DNA of 64,000 nt from Ascarosepion bandense (taxonomy: Eukaryota > Mollusca > Cephalopoda > Sepiida > Sepiidae). Of this stretch, positions 31,835 to 40,714 are shown piece by piece. A program made the translations under genes and the position numbers. The stretch's first letter is position 1; each line of letters begins with the position of its first letter. The stretch is from positions 6,006,501 through 6,070,500 of the forward strand of contig JBBBDQ010000192.1 of NCBI GenBank assembly GCA_037127315.1. The letters are read 5' to 3'. The notes beneath the pieces were generated by a model. The model searched no databases, was not told the DNA's origin, and worked only from the letters and a program-made list of their open reading frames with translations.

Positions 31835-33000
31835 TGTGTTTGTGTATTTTTTAATCGTTTCACCACAAGCAAGGCGGTACTGCCACAGATGAGCAGGGGT
31901 GTTACATAAGAGAGTAAAAGTTTAGGCAGGAGGAGAGTGAAGAGAAAGACGAACCAGTTACAGGAGGTGTCAGAGAAACGACAAGAGAAGGATGGGAACA
32001 CAGATGTGAAGATAGTTACGAAGGTAGAGAGAAAGGAAAAGAACAAGATATACGGGGTGATGTAGAAAGAAATGGAGTCAAGTGGATAAGAGATGAAGAT
32101 TGACATTGCATTTAAATTCCTGGACGTTGTAGCCGTCAGGAAAGCAACTATACGGAAGGGAGTTCCACAGGCGAGAAGTGCGAGAAAAGAAGCCGATGAA
32201 ATAGAATTGTCGGCTGCATTTGGTTGATCTAACTGTAAATGGGCGAGATGTGGAGGCATGTCCATTCAAGAGCTTCGTAATGCGGTTAGATAGGAAAGAT
32301 TGAACCAGATCAAGCAAGCGTCCAGTGATACCATAACCCTGTAGCTTGCGTAGAAGGCCAGCGTATCAAACCCTATCAAGGGCAACAGTAAAAGACTCGC
32401 CGGAATATGTACTCCGTGATGGTCGTTAATATATCGGCCGTACACCTGACAAAGCGGAAGCCGTACTGCCTGTCTGAGAATAGTTTAAGGGCAGTGAGAT
32501 GTTGAACTATTTCAGCATTGATAATAGCTTCGAACACTTTTCGAAAATTGGTCGGAGGCTGATAGGGCGATAGTTGGATGGGTTTCCCTGAGTTTTTAAA
32601 TACAGGAACTACAGAGGAAAACTTCCAGCATTCAGGAAAACAGGAAGCAGAAAGGCAGTGATTGTAGAGTTTAGAGAGAACAGGGGAGAGTTCAGGGGCA
32701 CATTTCTTCAGGACATTGACCGGGATTTCATCACCTCCGCTCGTCTTATAGAAGTCAAGTTTTGATTTTATCTCAGATAGTAGAGACGGGGTTATGTAAA
32801 CATCTTTTAGTTGAGTCTCAGTTCTAAGAGGGAAGTCGGATGCGGGTACTTCAGACGAGTTAAATGTGAAGTTTGATGAGAATCTACGAGCAAAACACTC
32901 AGCCTTGTCTACAGATGCCGTGAGAAGAATGAAGTGGTACTGAACTCGAAAAGTTTAACACCCACTTAGGAAGAAGATAACAGTATAATTTTTTCTTACC
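31835..33000 (-). mobile_element. LINE-B copy: RT fingers joined to C-terminus
   Basis: Minus strand from 33000: SGGDEIPVNVLKKCAPELSP, FPECWKFSSVVPVFKN, FRKVFEAIIN, FSDRQYGFR and a TAD-like motif (the fingers and start of the palm of a CR1/L2/Jockey-like reverse transcriptase), then LLDLVQSFLSNRITK. The protein then jumps to TSRLWNSLPYSCFPDGYN and the 3' UTR, ending in the LINE-B tail at 31855. The YADD palm and thumb are deleted. One frame from 32317 to 32078 still spans the deletion junction. Confidence 0.8.
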
Positions 33001-33048
33001 AATAGTATGCGAAGAGAAGGGGGATGATTTGATCTTGTGGACATAGTA

Positions 33049-33725
33049 TTAACGGTCATGGATGTAATGTTCTGAAGTAGTGGAACTAAAGAATGAAGGC
33101 CGTCGAAACTTTTGCCATGCTGATAATGTACCGATAGATTTGTGGGAAGGAAGATGTAAGGTGAAAAATAAGTCGTTCTCCATGAGGCTGCATAAAGGAT
33201 TCAGAGGCTGAAAATTGAGGACTGGGCAGCTCCAGCTTTGGCACGACAGCAATACTCCATTTGTTAGTATGATCTGACTCTTCAGAATAAAAAAAAACAT
33301 GGTATGAGAAGTCACGTACTTCATGGAGCGGTTCAACAAACCGACCGTTTCATCAGCATCTTTAGGAATTGATCATATATATGTTTTTCTCTGAGGTCCT
33401 TCAATGAATAGATGTTCAAAGCAAAGAGCTCCATTGTGAAAGCAATTATTCATCATGACTGGAGAAAATCCAGGGTCTTCTCGGTGATGATAAAATGTTA
33501 CTAGTTTGGTTTTTGAGGCATTGAAAGTTTCAAGTCAGTCTTCCTCTATTAAACTAACATTAGAGCTAAGTTATAAAAAAGATCAACAGTTACGCTCTGG
33601 TCATTTTGATTTTGGGAGGAGTGTCCATAAACTGTGATATCAGTTGCATATATATTTGCTAATTATCTGAGAATGTGCATGGGTAGATCGTTAATCTAAA
33701 GAAGAAAGAGAGTAGCACTTTTCAG
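33049..33725 (-). mobile_element. LINE-B reverse transcriptase palm and thumb fragment
   Basis: Minus strand from 33725: INDLPMHILR, LANIYATDITVYGHSS (palm, usual YADD changed to YATD), KTDLKLS..KPN, later the frame 33339-33049 with YVTSHTMFF, KSQI and DLFFTLHLPSHKSIGTLS. These belong between the two parts joined in the neighbouring 31835-33000 copy, yet lie upstream of it, so the module order is permuted. Stops show it is dead. Confidence 0.7.
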
Positions 33726-34071
33726 AATTCAATCTTATATATTCCTCATCTTAAAGATGAAAAATAAATAGATGCTTTTATTTTTAGCATGAGGTCAAGC
33801 TTGGTCATAAGTCTTCTTCTAATTCGATGGTAGAATTCATAGATTGATTTAGACACTGTTTAAATACATTATAATAATATTGGAATAAAAGTTGATTCTA
33901 AAATCAGACATTGTTATTCCGAACAACATGATACAATTCAGCAAGTGCCCAGTGTGGATCGAGTTCACTAATTTAGAAAAAGTGGCACATTCTTTATGAA
34001 GAATGTGCCACTCTTAATTAAGCAATTAATACGTTAAAAAAGCCATGATCCTTCTTGACAACTTCCTCATA
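33726..34071. other. unique DNA
   Basis: Contains GTGGCACATTCTT at 33981 and its inverse AAGAATGTGCCAC at 34000, a small hairpin. Nothing else. Confidence 0.45.
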
Positions 34072-34611
34072 CATATCAGAAATTTTCAGGCAAAGATGAT
34101 GTAGTTCTACAGAAGGATGCTGGATAGGGTATGTGAGTAACGAGGATGCATGTGTTTGGTACCCAGTTATCGAACTGGTCATCATGATGGGTATAATCGA
34201 CTTTTTATATTTGTACAATGATTTATGGGGATGACACAATGCCGATAGCAGATACGGAAATAAAAATGCAGGACCTCCTACGGAAGGTAGTTAAAAGAAA
34301 GAGAGAAGAAAGAACTTTAAGAAAACTGAATGCATGGTAATCAGCAAAAAGAAGACCCTAAAATGCCACCTAAAGGTTGGGGAAACTAAAATAAAACAGG
34401 TAAAGAAATTTAAATACCGGGGAAAAAAGAAAAGAGTGCTAGACTGCTATGTGATATTCGTGTTTCTATATAGTTGGACTATCTCTTCAAGGAAGAAGGA
34501 GAAGCTCGAAGCAACAGAAATGTGGTTTTACAGAAGGATACTGAGGATACCAAGGAAAAATATTAAGCTCAACAAGGTTCAGATGCAAGTGGAAGTCCAT
34601 GATTGCCTATA
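34072..34611 (+). mobile_element. LINE-A copy with multiple internal deletions
   Basis: Contains the palm motif GDDTMPIADTEIKMQDLLRKV (34213-34275), KTLKCHLKVGETKIKQVKKF, then a jump to KKRVLDCYV, WTISSRKKEKLEATEMWFYRR and RIPRKNI, then a second jump to EVHDCL and the (GAA)n tail. Two deletions preserve the 3' order. Frames change at least twice. A short upstream stretch at 34107 (CTACAGAAGGATGCTGGA) repeats part of the same family. Confidence 0.85.
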
Positions 34612-34672
34612 AAGAAGAAGAAGAAGAAGAAGAAGAAGAAGAAGAAGAAGAAGAAGAAGAAGAAGAAGAAGA
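34612..34672 (+). repeat. (AAG)n tail of LINE-A
   Basis: About 20 AAG units directly after the LINE-A 3' end. Shorter AAG tails end the copies near 8130 and 61960, so this is the element's own tail, lengthened. Confidence 0.9.
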
Positions 34673-34927
34673 TCTAAAAGACATAAATACAATAGGGCAG
34701 GAACAGTCATACACAGGGTAAATTGCAAACAATCTGATTAAATAAACGTTGCAGCATCAATAATATAGAACGCAAAAAGAATAATATACTTCAGAAATAT
34801 TTTTATTCTTATTCTTGTTTACAAGATGCAAGATCCTAAATAAGGCTATGTAGGATTATAAATAAGTTATGTTAACTACTTATAAATCTCGCTCACTCTC
34901 TCACGCACACACACATATACACACACT

Positions 34928-34959
<32 letters not shown>

Positions 34960-35084
34960 CACACACACACATACATATTGGATAGGACTTGTGTATCGAG
35001 GAGACTTGCTGAATCTCTGCTAAATATGATTTCTCTACTGATTTTAAAATGTTCGCTGTATTCTGTTTAATGTTAAAACAGAAC
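34673..35084. other. unique DNA with (CA)n
   Basis: (CA)n with interruptions at about 34901-34972; no gene. Confidence 0.6.
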
Positions 35085-35870
35085 TTTTTCTTCTATGTGC
35101 TTTGACTCTTCAGGACGTAGGCAATCATGGCCTTCCACGTCTCCCTATCCCTGGTGGCTTTTAGCACGCTTTCTCCTGTTACCCATCTCAACCTCGCTCA
35201 GCCATCCACCTGCTCACGCTCTTTAAATATGTTATCCGCTCATTTTCCCTGTCTCTCTTTTCCTCAATATGACCTGCGAGTATCAGATTCTCCAAGCTTT
35301 CCTTCCTCATCACAAGTCCCAAGAACTTCAGCTGTCTCTTTCTGATGCTCAGTATTAATTTCCTTTTCGTTTCTATCTTTTCTAAAACCGCATCATTGTT
35401 CACATGCTGTATCCATGTATTTGCAGAATCTTTCTGTAGAACCACATTTCAGTTGCTTCAAGTTTTTCCTTCATTTTTGATGATATTGTCCAGCATTCAT
35501 TGCCATATTGAAGAACGGACATCACACAGCAATCCAGTACTCTCTTCTTTGTTTCTAGCGAAATTTTCCTGTCTTTTAATACTCTGCTCAGCTTCTGGAA
35601 TGCGTCATTCGCCATGCCAATTTGCCTTTGAATCTCAGTGCCACACTTTCTGTCTTCTGTTAGAACACTTCCCAAGTACTTAGATTTTTGTACTTGCTTG
35701 GTTTTAGTATCCCCAATCTGTAATTGGCATTTTGGACTCTTCTGTTTGCCGATGACCATGAATTCGGTTTTCTTGTAATTTATATGTAGTCCTTTCTTTC
35801 TATTGTCGTCGTTTACCTTTTTAAGGCAAAAACCCGCAAGTATTTTCAACAGCGTGAAATATAAGAGCAT
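35085..35870 (-). mobile_element. best-preserved LINE-A copy (3' ~800 bp)
   Basis: A 156-codon frame (35870-35400, minus) reads through the region after the RT palm: KKGLHINYKKTEFMVIGK, KYLGSVLTED, IGMANDAFQKLSRVLKDR, KKRVLDCCVMSVLQYGNECW and EATEMWFYRKILQI. After a frameshift near 35430 a second frame (35445-35188) continues RKLILSIRKRQLKFLGLVM and SLENLILAGHIEEKRDR. The end is the reverse of the GTGCCT..AAGAAG tail at 35090. This is the thumb and C-terminal domain of a non-LTR retrotransposon polymerase; the palm and endonuclease are absent. The clade is not assigned. Confidence 0.85.
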
Positions 35871-36969
35871 AATTTCCTTTTAGATAATGTTCAAAACATT
35901 ACATCGATAGAACGAATAAAATTAACGCACTGACTCAAAACATGATTACGAAAGCTTGTAAGAATTTAAGCTCGGAACAACATCAGCAGCCGTGCGAATA
36001 TATTAAGAATTTGATGAAGATAGTGACTGTACTGTTAAAAAGTGATACAAGTAACTTAGGGATGCACTTCATTAAGGGCGGTTAGTAAGCGTTGATGATG
36101 ACGAACTTGCCTTGAATTTAAACAACTTTAAACGTGACTTAATGTGTTATGTATTTAACCCAAACGATGAAAAGGCGATTCTACGTTTGTAACTGGCAAA
36201 ATATATTAAAGACGTAGGTACCGGACAACCCGCAAATAACTCAGACAGAAATAAAAAAAAAACAAATAGTAGCTAATTATACCGTCAGCATTTGAGAAAA
36301 AGTGGGCAGACATATCCATATATATAGATATATGTAAAAGTTGACATTGAATATTAAAAAAGAAGATTAAAACAAACAAACAAACCAAAAAATGATACCA
36401 AAATTATCATAGAAAAAAAAGGAAAAGAACTTCAGCCCACAACAATTTATCCAAAAATTGTAAACTTTACCTGGAGAAAAAATTAGATATAATTACCTTG
36501 TGAGATCAAAACAAACTACTAAATAAGCGATTAGAACTCATCTCAAAATTCAGACACGAAAGCAAATTTTTACGAACGCTCCTTGAAAATCGAAAACTGA
36601 AAACGAACAAGGATAAATGAATTAAATAAAATAAACAAACAAAAGAAAGTAAAATAAATTAATCCAAACAAATAAATAAGTAAATAAACTAAGTAAATAA
36701 TAGACAACATAATAAACCATGCCCACTAAAATAATAATTAAAATAATACAATAGATTGCCCACAATATAATAGACTACCCATAACGCATCACTGACCTGT
36801 ACATATAAAAATTTGAGAAAAAACATAACGCAAATGGCCTGATAATGGTGTGTAGCTGTCGCCTCTGGGTGTTGACTTCAATGTCTACGTTACATTTACA
36901 TACGCTTTATCTTAGATACTGAACACTTTAACCCATAAATATAGCATACCTTAAGCCTATATTTTATTG

Positions 36970-36976
<7 letters not shown>
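35871..36976. other. A-rich unique DNA
   Basis: No gene. 36590-36720 is composed mostly of AAAT/AAAC-like words. 36870-36910 repeats a segment found at 20864-20920. Confidence 0.4.

Positions 36977-37017
<41 letters not shown>
36977..37017. repeat. (TA)n microsatellite
   Basis: Lies directly after the cleavage-side end of hammerhead copy A (minus strand reads ...GATGACTATATA). Confidence 0.95.
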
Positions 37018-37020
<3 letters not shown>

Positions 37021-37076
37021 ATCGGTAGACAGATCTGGTTCGCTGTATGACAGCTCATCAGTACGGTTAGACATCC
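37018..37076 (-). ncRNA. hammerhead ribozyme motif, copy A (degenerate)
   Basis: Minus strand: TAACCGTA, core CTGATGAG, stem II CTGTCATACAG, CGAACC in place of CGAAAC, stem III CAG-AT-CTG, cleavage triplet GTC, then TACCGATGACT. The conserved GAAA box is broken (GAAC) and stem I has a mismatch, so cleavage is unlikely. Upstream tRNA-like boxes are not kept; upstream sequence instead matches 43250-43340. Confidence 0.65.
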
Positions 37077-37109
37077 AATTGCTTTTACCCAGGAGAGTGC
37101 TCTAATTCA

Positions 37110-37481
37110 TTACTTAATGAGCGATGCGTGGATATCAGAGTAGCTACTGTTTTTCAAGTCTACCATTCTTCCAGAGTGCTCAATCAGGGTGTGAGAGCGT
37201 TGGACAGTAATCCCTCTTTTATGCAGCAATCTCTTTCTTTTAAAATGACAAATGACAGATAAGGTGCGATGATTAATTTTTTTATGTAATTTTTCATGTG
37301 ATCTTATTTCTTTCTTTTGAGGACATAAATCATATAAAAATTGTCCAAATGGTTTCTTTATCTGAACGCTTTTGGCTACACTTTTACATTCTGAAACACG
37401 TAAAAAAACGCTCCTCTTCGAAAATGTTTTAACGTATAGCCGAAAGCCGAAAGCCCCCGGATAAACAAAATATTTGGACAA
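37110..37481 (-). pseudogene. possible decayed C2H2 zinc-finger fragment
   Basis: A 123-codon frame contains KTFSKRSVFL, KKPFGQFLYDLC followed by HEKLH, and VICHF with hydrophobics and Q-RSH at finger-like spacing. These resemble three C2H2 fingers with HTGEKPF-type linkers that have lost several cysteines and histidines. Zinc-finger genes are hugely expanded in octopus, which makes this plausible, but the residues are too eroded to be certain. The 3' 60 bp (AATGGTAGACTTGAAAAACAG) recur at 43260, next to hammerhead copy C. Confidence 0.3.
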
Positions 37482-37489
37482 TTTTTATA

Positions 37490-38225
37490 TTATTTATTTT
37501 TTTTAATCGTTTCACTCCAAGCAAGGCGGTACCACCACTGGTGCGCAGAGCTACATAAGAGAGGAGGAGTGAAGGTTTAAGCAGGAAGAGAGCGACGAGA
37601 AAGACGAACTGGTTAAAGTAGGGGTCAGAGATAAGGAAAGAGAAGGATGGGAATAACGGTGTGGAGACTGTTGCGAGGGTAGAGTAAGAAAGGAAAAGAA
37701 CAAGATACATAGAGTGATGGGGAAGAAAAGAAGTGAAGTGAATAAGAAGTGAAGTGAATAAGAGAAAAAGAAGTGAAGTGAATAAGAAGTGAAGTGAATC
37801 AGAGAAAAAGAAGTGAAGTGAATAAGAAGTGAAGTGAATCAGAGAAAAAGAAGTGAAGTGAATAAGAAGTGAAGTGAATCAGAGATGTCAATTGACATAG
37901 CATTTAAATTCTTGGAGATTGTAGCCATCAGGGAAGCAAGTATAAGGTAGAGAGTTCCACAGGCAAGAAGTGCGAGAAAAGAAGCTGGATGAGTAGAAGT
38001 GAGGCTGCATTTGGTTAATTTAACTGTTAAAGCGTTGGACCTTGTTGCCAGTTTGGTTGCTTGATTAAATTCTTGTGGAGAGTGCACCAGGTATCTAAGC
38101 TCGTCGGAGCCGAAATCATGAAAATATTTGTAAAAGAGCAGAGGGAAGTTACATCCCTACGGTGAAGAAGCTGCAAGGTCGCGACCGATCCCATTACAGA
38201 TTCTTTTTTGGGGCCCGTCAAGAAC
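37490..38225 (-). mobile_element. LINE-B C-terminal and 3' UTR copy
   Basis: Minus strand from 38225: VMGSVATLQLLHRRDVTSLC and F.DFGSDELRYLVHSPQEF, then PASFLALLACGTLYLI and the 3' UTR, ending in the LINE-B tail at 37500-37530. The HRRDV..LCLFY-like block is a common landmark of CR1/Jockey-like LINE C-termini. Frameshifts separate the blocks. Confidence 0.75.
37731..37884. repeat. 40-bp minisatellite, ~3.9 copies
   Basis: Unit starts at 37731, 37771, 37811 and 37851, each AAGTGAAGTGAATAAG then AAGTGAAGTGAATCAGAG (AATAAGAG in the first). It sits inside the LINE-B 3' UTR where other copies have a single GAGTGAAGTG-like stretch. Nested inner repeat AAGTGAAGTGAAT twice per unit. Confidence 0.95.
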
Positions 38226-38390
38226 TCTTAAGATGAATAGCAGGGGCGTCCGAGCAGATATGATAAGAGTGTTCAATGCAAAAGAAAAAAAAAATCATAA
38301 AATCACATGAAAAATTGCATAAAATCTTAACTATCACACCTTGTCTGTCATTTTTAATGAAACTTATATATATGTAATGAAAATAATTTG
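38226..38390. other. unique DNA
   Basis: Nothing recognised. Confidence 0.4.
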
Positions 38391-39157
38391 TCCCTTTAAG
38401 TGAGCAGATTGATGAAGACTGGAGTTTCGTGAGGACACTGCTATGATACCCTCATTCATAGGGGCTGGGTTTCTTGCTGTTGAGTTCAGATTTTGTTTTT
38501 TTTATTATTTACAGGGTGCTCGGTGGGATTTGATATTTTGTGGGATTGGTCTCGTTTGCGATTGGTTGGTTTTCTTTTTCTTCCTTTATTTTTATCTTTT
38601 ATTGTGCCGATGTTTAAATTTTTTTTAAACGCTTTTGTTTTGTGATGTACGCGTGAGTGGATATCAGTCTGTTTTATGTTGAATAGTTGTCAGATTTTTT
38701 AGTTGGTCTCTTCTTGTCATTGAGGTTGACCTCATTTTTTTTTAATTGAACTTTTTATTGGCTTGATCTTTTTCACCGTGTTGGTGCGTTTGACCGCTTA
38801 AGGGTTTCTTTTTAAATCATGATTGGGTGTTTGTGTTCTTGTGTGTATTTGTGCGTGGGGGCTTTAAGTCTAGGGTCTTTTTTCGTTTGGGGGTTGTTAT
38901 GTCATTTAATGTTTTTGTGTGTTTGTACATTTGTATTTATATTTTTATTTGTATGTTTTGTTTTTGTTGGTATTTATAACAAAATAGTATGGTATTTGTA
39001 ACAAAATAGATATTTGTTCGGATGTCAACATTTCCGTAGAAATATGAAAAAAAGGAACTCAACAACACAAAGCCTACCCCGATGAGTGGGATCATCTTAA
39101 CGATGTCCTCACGTAATTTCTAAGTCGTCAAGAACCTGCTCAGTTAAAGTGACAAAT
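38391..39157. mobile_element. nonautonomous element with ~110-bp terminal inverted repeats
   Basis: 38391-38495 and 39055-39157 pair as inverted repeats. Landmarks in both arms are AAATAATTTGTC, TTTAA.TGAGCAG, CGTGAGGACA, GGGG followed by TTTGTGTTGTTGAGTTC-like. Identity is about 70-75 percent by eye with small gaps. The ~560-bp interior is T/G-rich and very poor in C on plus. Open frames in it are short. No transposase; superfamily unknown. Confidence 0.7.
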
Positions 39158-39174
39158 TATTTGTGCTAAAAATA

Positions 39175-39275
39175 TCAACGCTCTATCTCCACTTCGATAT
39201 CAAGCACTTTACAATAAGAAGTCTGCTTGCCAAAATACCCTTTATCAGTAAAACTACTGAAAAACAAAAATTGCA
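39175..39275 (+). repeat. microsatellite-flanking repeat (copy of 9465)
   Basis: GATATCAAGCACTTTA, TGCCAAAATACCC and TCAGTAAAACTACTGAAAAA parallel 9485-9560. Confidence 0.6.
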
Positions 39276-39420
39276 AATTTTTTTTAAGCTCCTTGGTAAA
39301 ATACAAAGAACAATAAACAGTCTATTTCACACCACTAGAAAATTTCCTCCCTCTGCCTTTTCTATAAATACCTTCATAGTAATTATTTGGATGCATACAG
39401 ACACACACACATATATATAT
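39276..39420. other. unique DNA
   Basis: AT-rich; ends in a short CA/TA run that directly follows hammerhead copy D on the minus strand. Confidence 0.4.
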
Positions 39421-39565
39421 ATTAGCCATCCACATACAAGCCTATTTCGCTGTATCACAGCTCATCAGTGTGGATAGAACTTTGCTTCTGGCCGGGATCG
39501 AAACTCGACCTATTTGGTGTTAGTCGGAGTCTCTACGCTCTAAGCCATCTGCGCATGAGGTCAGA
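39421..39565 (-). mobile_element. hammerhead SINE, copy D (tRNA-like head + ribozyme)
   Basis: Minus strand, in order: box A TGGCTTAGAGCG (39547-39536), B box GTTTCGATCCC (39504-39494), the linker CCAGAAGC, then a hammerhead: stem I TATCCACA, CTGATGAG (39468-39461), stem II CTGTGATACAG, CGAAA (tttcg at 39445), short weak stem III TAG-GC-TTG, triplet GTA, and stem I 3' strand TGTGGATG. Stem I is 8 bp including one G-U. All catalytic-core bases I can check are present. Predicted cleavage falls between 39435 and 39434. It is followed by a TA/TG run. Confidence 0.8.
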
Positions 39566-39730
39566 GAAGGGAAATTTTAACGTCTTGTATGTAAGCAGTG
39601 TATACAGACGCCAGTCACCGAGAGAACTCAATTCATTTCTGAAGAGTTACTTATAGTGGAAACTGTTTTAAAAATTTTCTTCTCCAGAGAGCGCAATCGT
39701 AATGAGAACATAATATATTAGTCATCCACA
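39435..39730 (-). ncRNA. predicted 296-nt hammerhead-bounded monomer
   Basis: Copies E and D lie in the same orientation; their predicted cleavage points are 39731/39730 and 39435/39434. Cleavage at both would release 296 nt that start TGTGGATGACTAATAT and end GGCTTGTA and carry the A and B boxes internally. Tandem hammerhead-bounded monomers of this size are how retrozymes and satellite ribozyme repeats make circular RNAs. Copy E has a G-to-T change in the GAAA box, so this genomic copy may cleave on only one side. Confidence 0.6.
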
Positions 39731-39791
39731 TACAAGCCTGTTTAGCTGTATCACAGCTCATCAGTGTGGCTAGACTTATCCACTTGCTTCT

Positions 39792-39795
<4 letters not shown>
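39719..39795 (-). ncRNA. hammerhead ribozyme motif, copy E
   Basis: Minus strand: CCAGAAGCAAGTGG, TAGCCACA, CTGATGAG (39764-39757), CTGTGATACAG, CTAAAC in place of CGAAAC, stem III CAG-GC-TTG, GTA, TGTGGATGACTAA. Same subfamily as copy D. The tRNA-like head has been replaced by a (TA)n array at 39795. One core base is wrong. Confidence 0.75.

Positions 39796-39860
<65 letters not shown>
39795..39860. repeat. (TA)n microsatellite
   Basis: About 66 bp of TA, cutting off the 5' end of hammerhead copy E. Confidence 0.97.
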
Positions 39861-39862
<2 letters not shown>

Positions 39863-40262
39863 AGTTGTGATGATGCAAGGTGCCAAGATTTGCAGTGGTT
39901 TAATGATCAAATGATGTTTTGGCAGGTTGGTATTTTTGTCATAAAGTGCTCGATATCGAGATAGCGATCAAGCGTAAATAGAGCAATTAAGCAATCATCA
40001 ACTCAAATGCGCTAAAAATAGCTAACAATAAAAAGGAAACAATACGTTACCAGCAAACAATACAACACACTAAAAAGAGGTCAACACAAAAAAATTAATC
40101 AAAAGCAATTAGCCATCTCTAGAACCACTCACGTGCAAAGATATTAAATTTGACCAAAGTAATAAATAATCCCTGAGGAGTGAAGATATCACAATGTTGC
40201 CTTCATAATGAAACTTCTAAGTCGGCATAACGTAAGTTAAGTGATAAACATCTCCACATTAC
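39861..40262. repeat. microsatellite-flanking repeat (copy of 2450)
   Basis: 39940-39960 carries AAGTGCTCGATATCGAG, the reverse of the word in the 9465/39175 repeat. 40025-40260 parallels 2450-2704 (AAAGCAATTAGCC, CACGTGCAAAGATATTAAATT). Confidence 0.5.
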
Positions 40263-40333
40263 TCCTATCTATCTATCTATCTATCTATCTATCCTTTATA
40301 TATATATTTTTTTTCGAAACAAGTATAGTGATA

Positions 40334-40385
<52 letters not shown>
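40263..40385. repeat. (CTAT)n and (TA)n microsatellites
   Basis: CTAT at 40264-40292 and TA at about 40338-40382. Confidence 0.95.
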
Positions 40386-40550
40386 TAATGCGTAAAGTTT
40401 TTCACTATATAGCTCAGGGGCAGAATTGCCGACTGAACTGATGTCAATTCGGTCGGGTTTCAATCCTGGCTAGAAGCAATCGGATATCTAACCGTACTGA
40501 TGAGCAGTGGTACAGCGAAACAGGTCTGTCTGCGGATGACTATGTATATG
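40386..40550 (+). mobile_element. hammerhead SINE, copy B (tRNA-like head + ribozyme)
   Basis: Box A TAGCTCAGGGG at 40410, B box GGTTTCAATCC at 40456-40466, linker TGGCTAGAAGCAAT, then stem I CCGTA (40492-40496), CTGATGAG (40497-40504), stem II GCAGTGGTACAGC with one mismatch, GAAA (40517-40520), stem III CAG-GT-CTG, GTC and stem I 3' strand TGCGG (40531-40535). Stem I pairs A-T, T-G, G-C, C-G, C-G. Predicted cleavage after 40530. Followed by GGATGAC and a TATG repeat. Confidence 0.8.
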
Positions 40551-40649
40551 TATATGTATATGTTCATATATATGATTTGTATATTCCCTTTTCTCTATAT
40601 TTTTCACTTATATGCATACATACGCGCGCCTGACCTCAGTCTCAGTGTC

Positions 40650-40651
<2 letters not shown>

Positions 40652-40707
<56 letters not shown>
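40652..40707. repeat. (TA)n microsatellite
   Basis: Clean TA array ending in GCGCG. Confidence 0.97.

Positions 40708-40714
<7 letters not shown>

Noticed and set aside
38443..39001. Two ~60-codon Phe/Cys/Val-rich frames as small membrane proteins
   Set aside because: They fall in the C-poor, T/G-rich interior of a TIR element and reflect that bias.
38391..39157. Penelope pseudo-LTRs
   Set aside because: Inverted arms would fit superficially, but no reverse transcriptase or GIY-YIG trace lies between them; kept as an unclassified TIR element.
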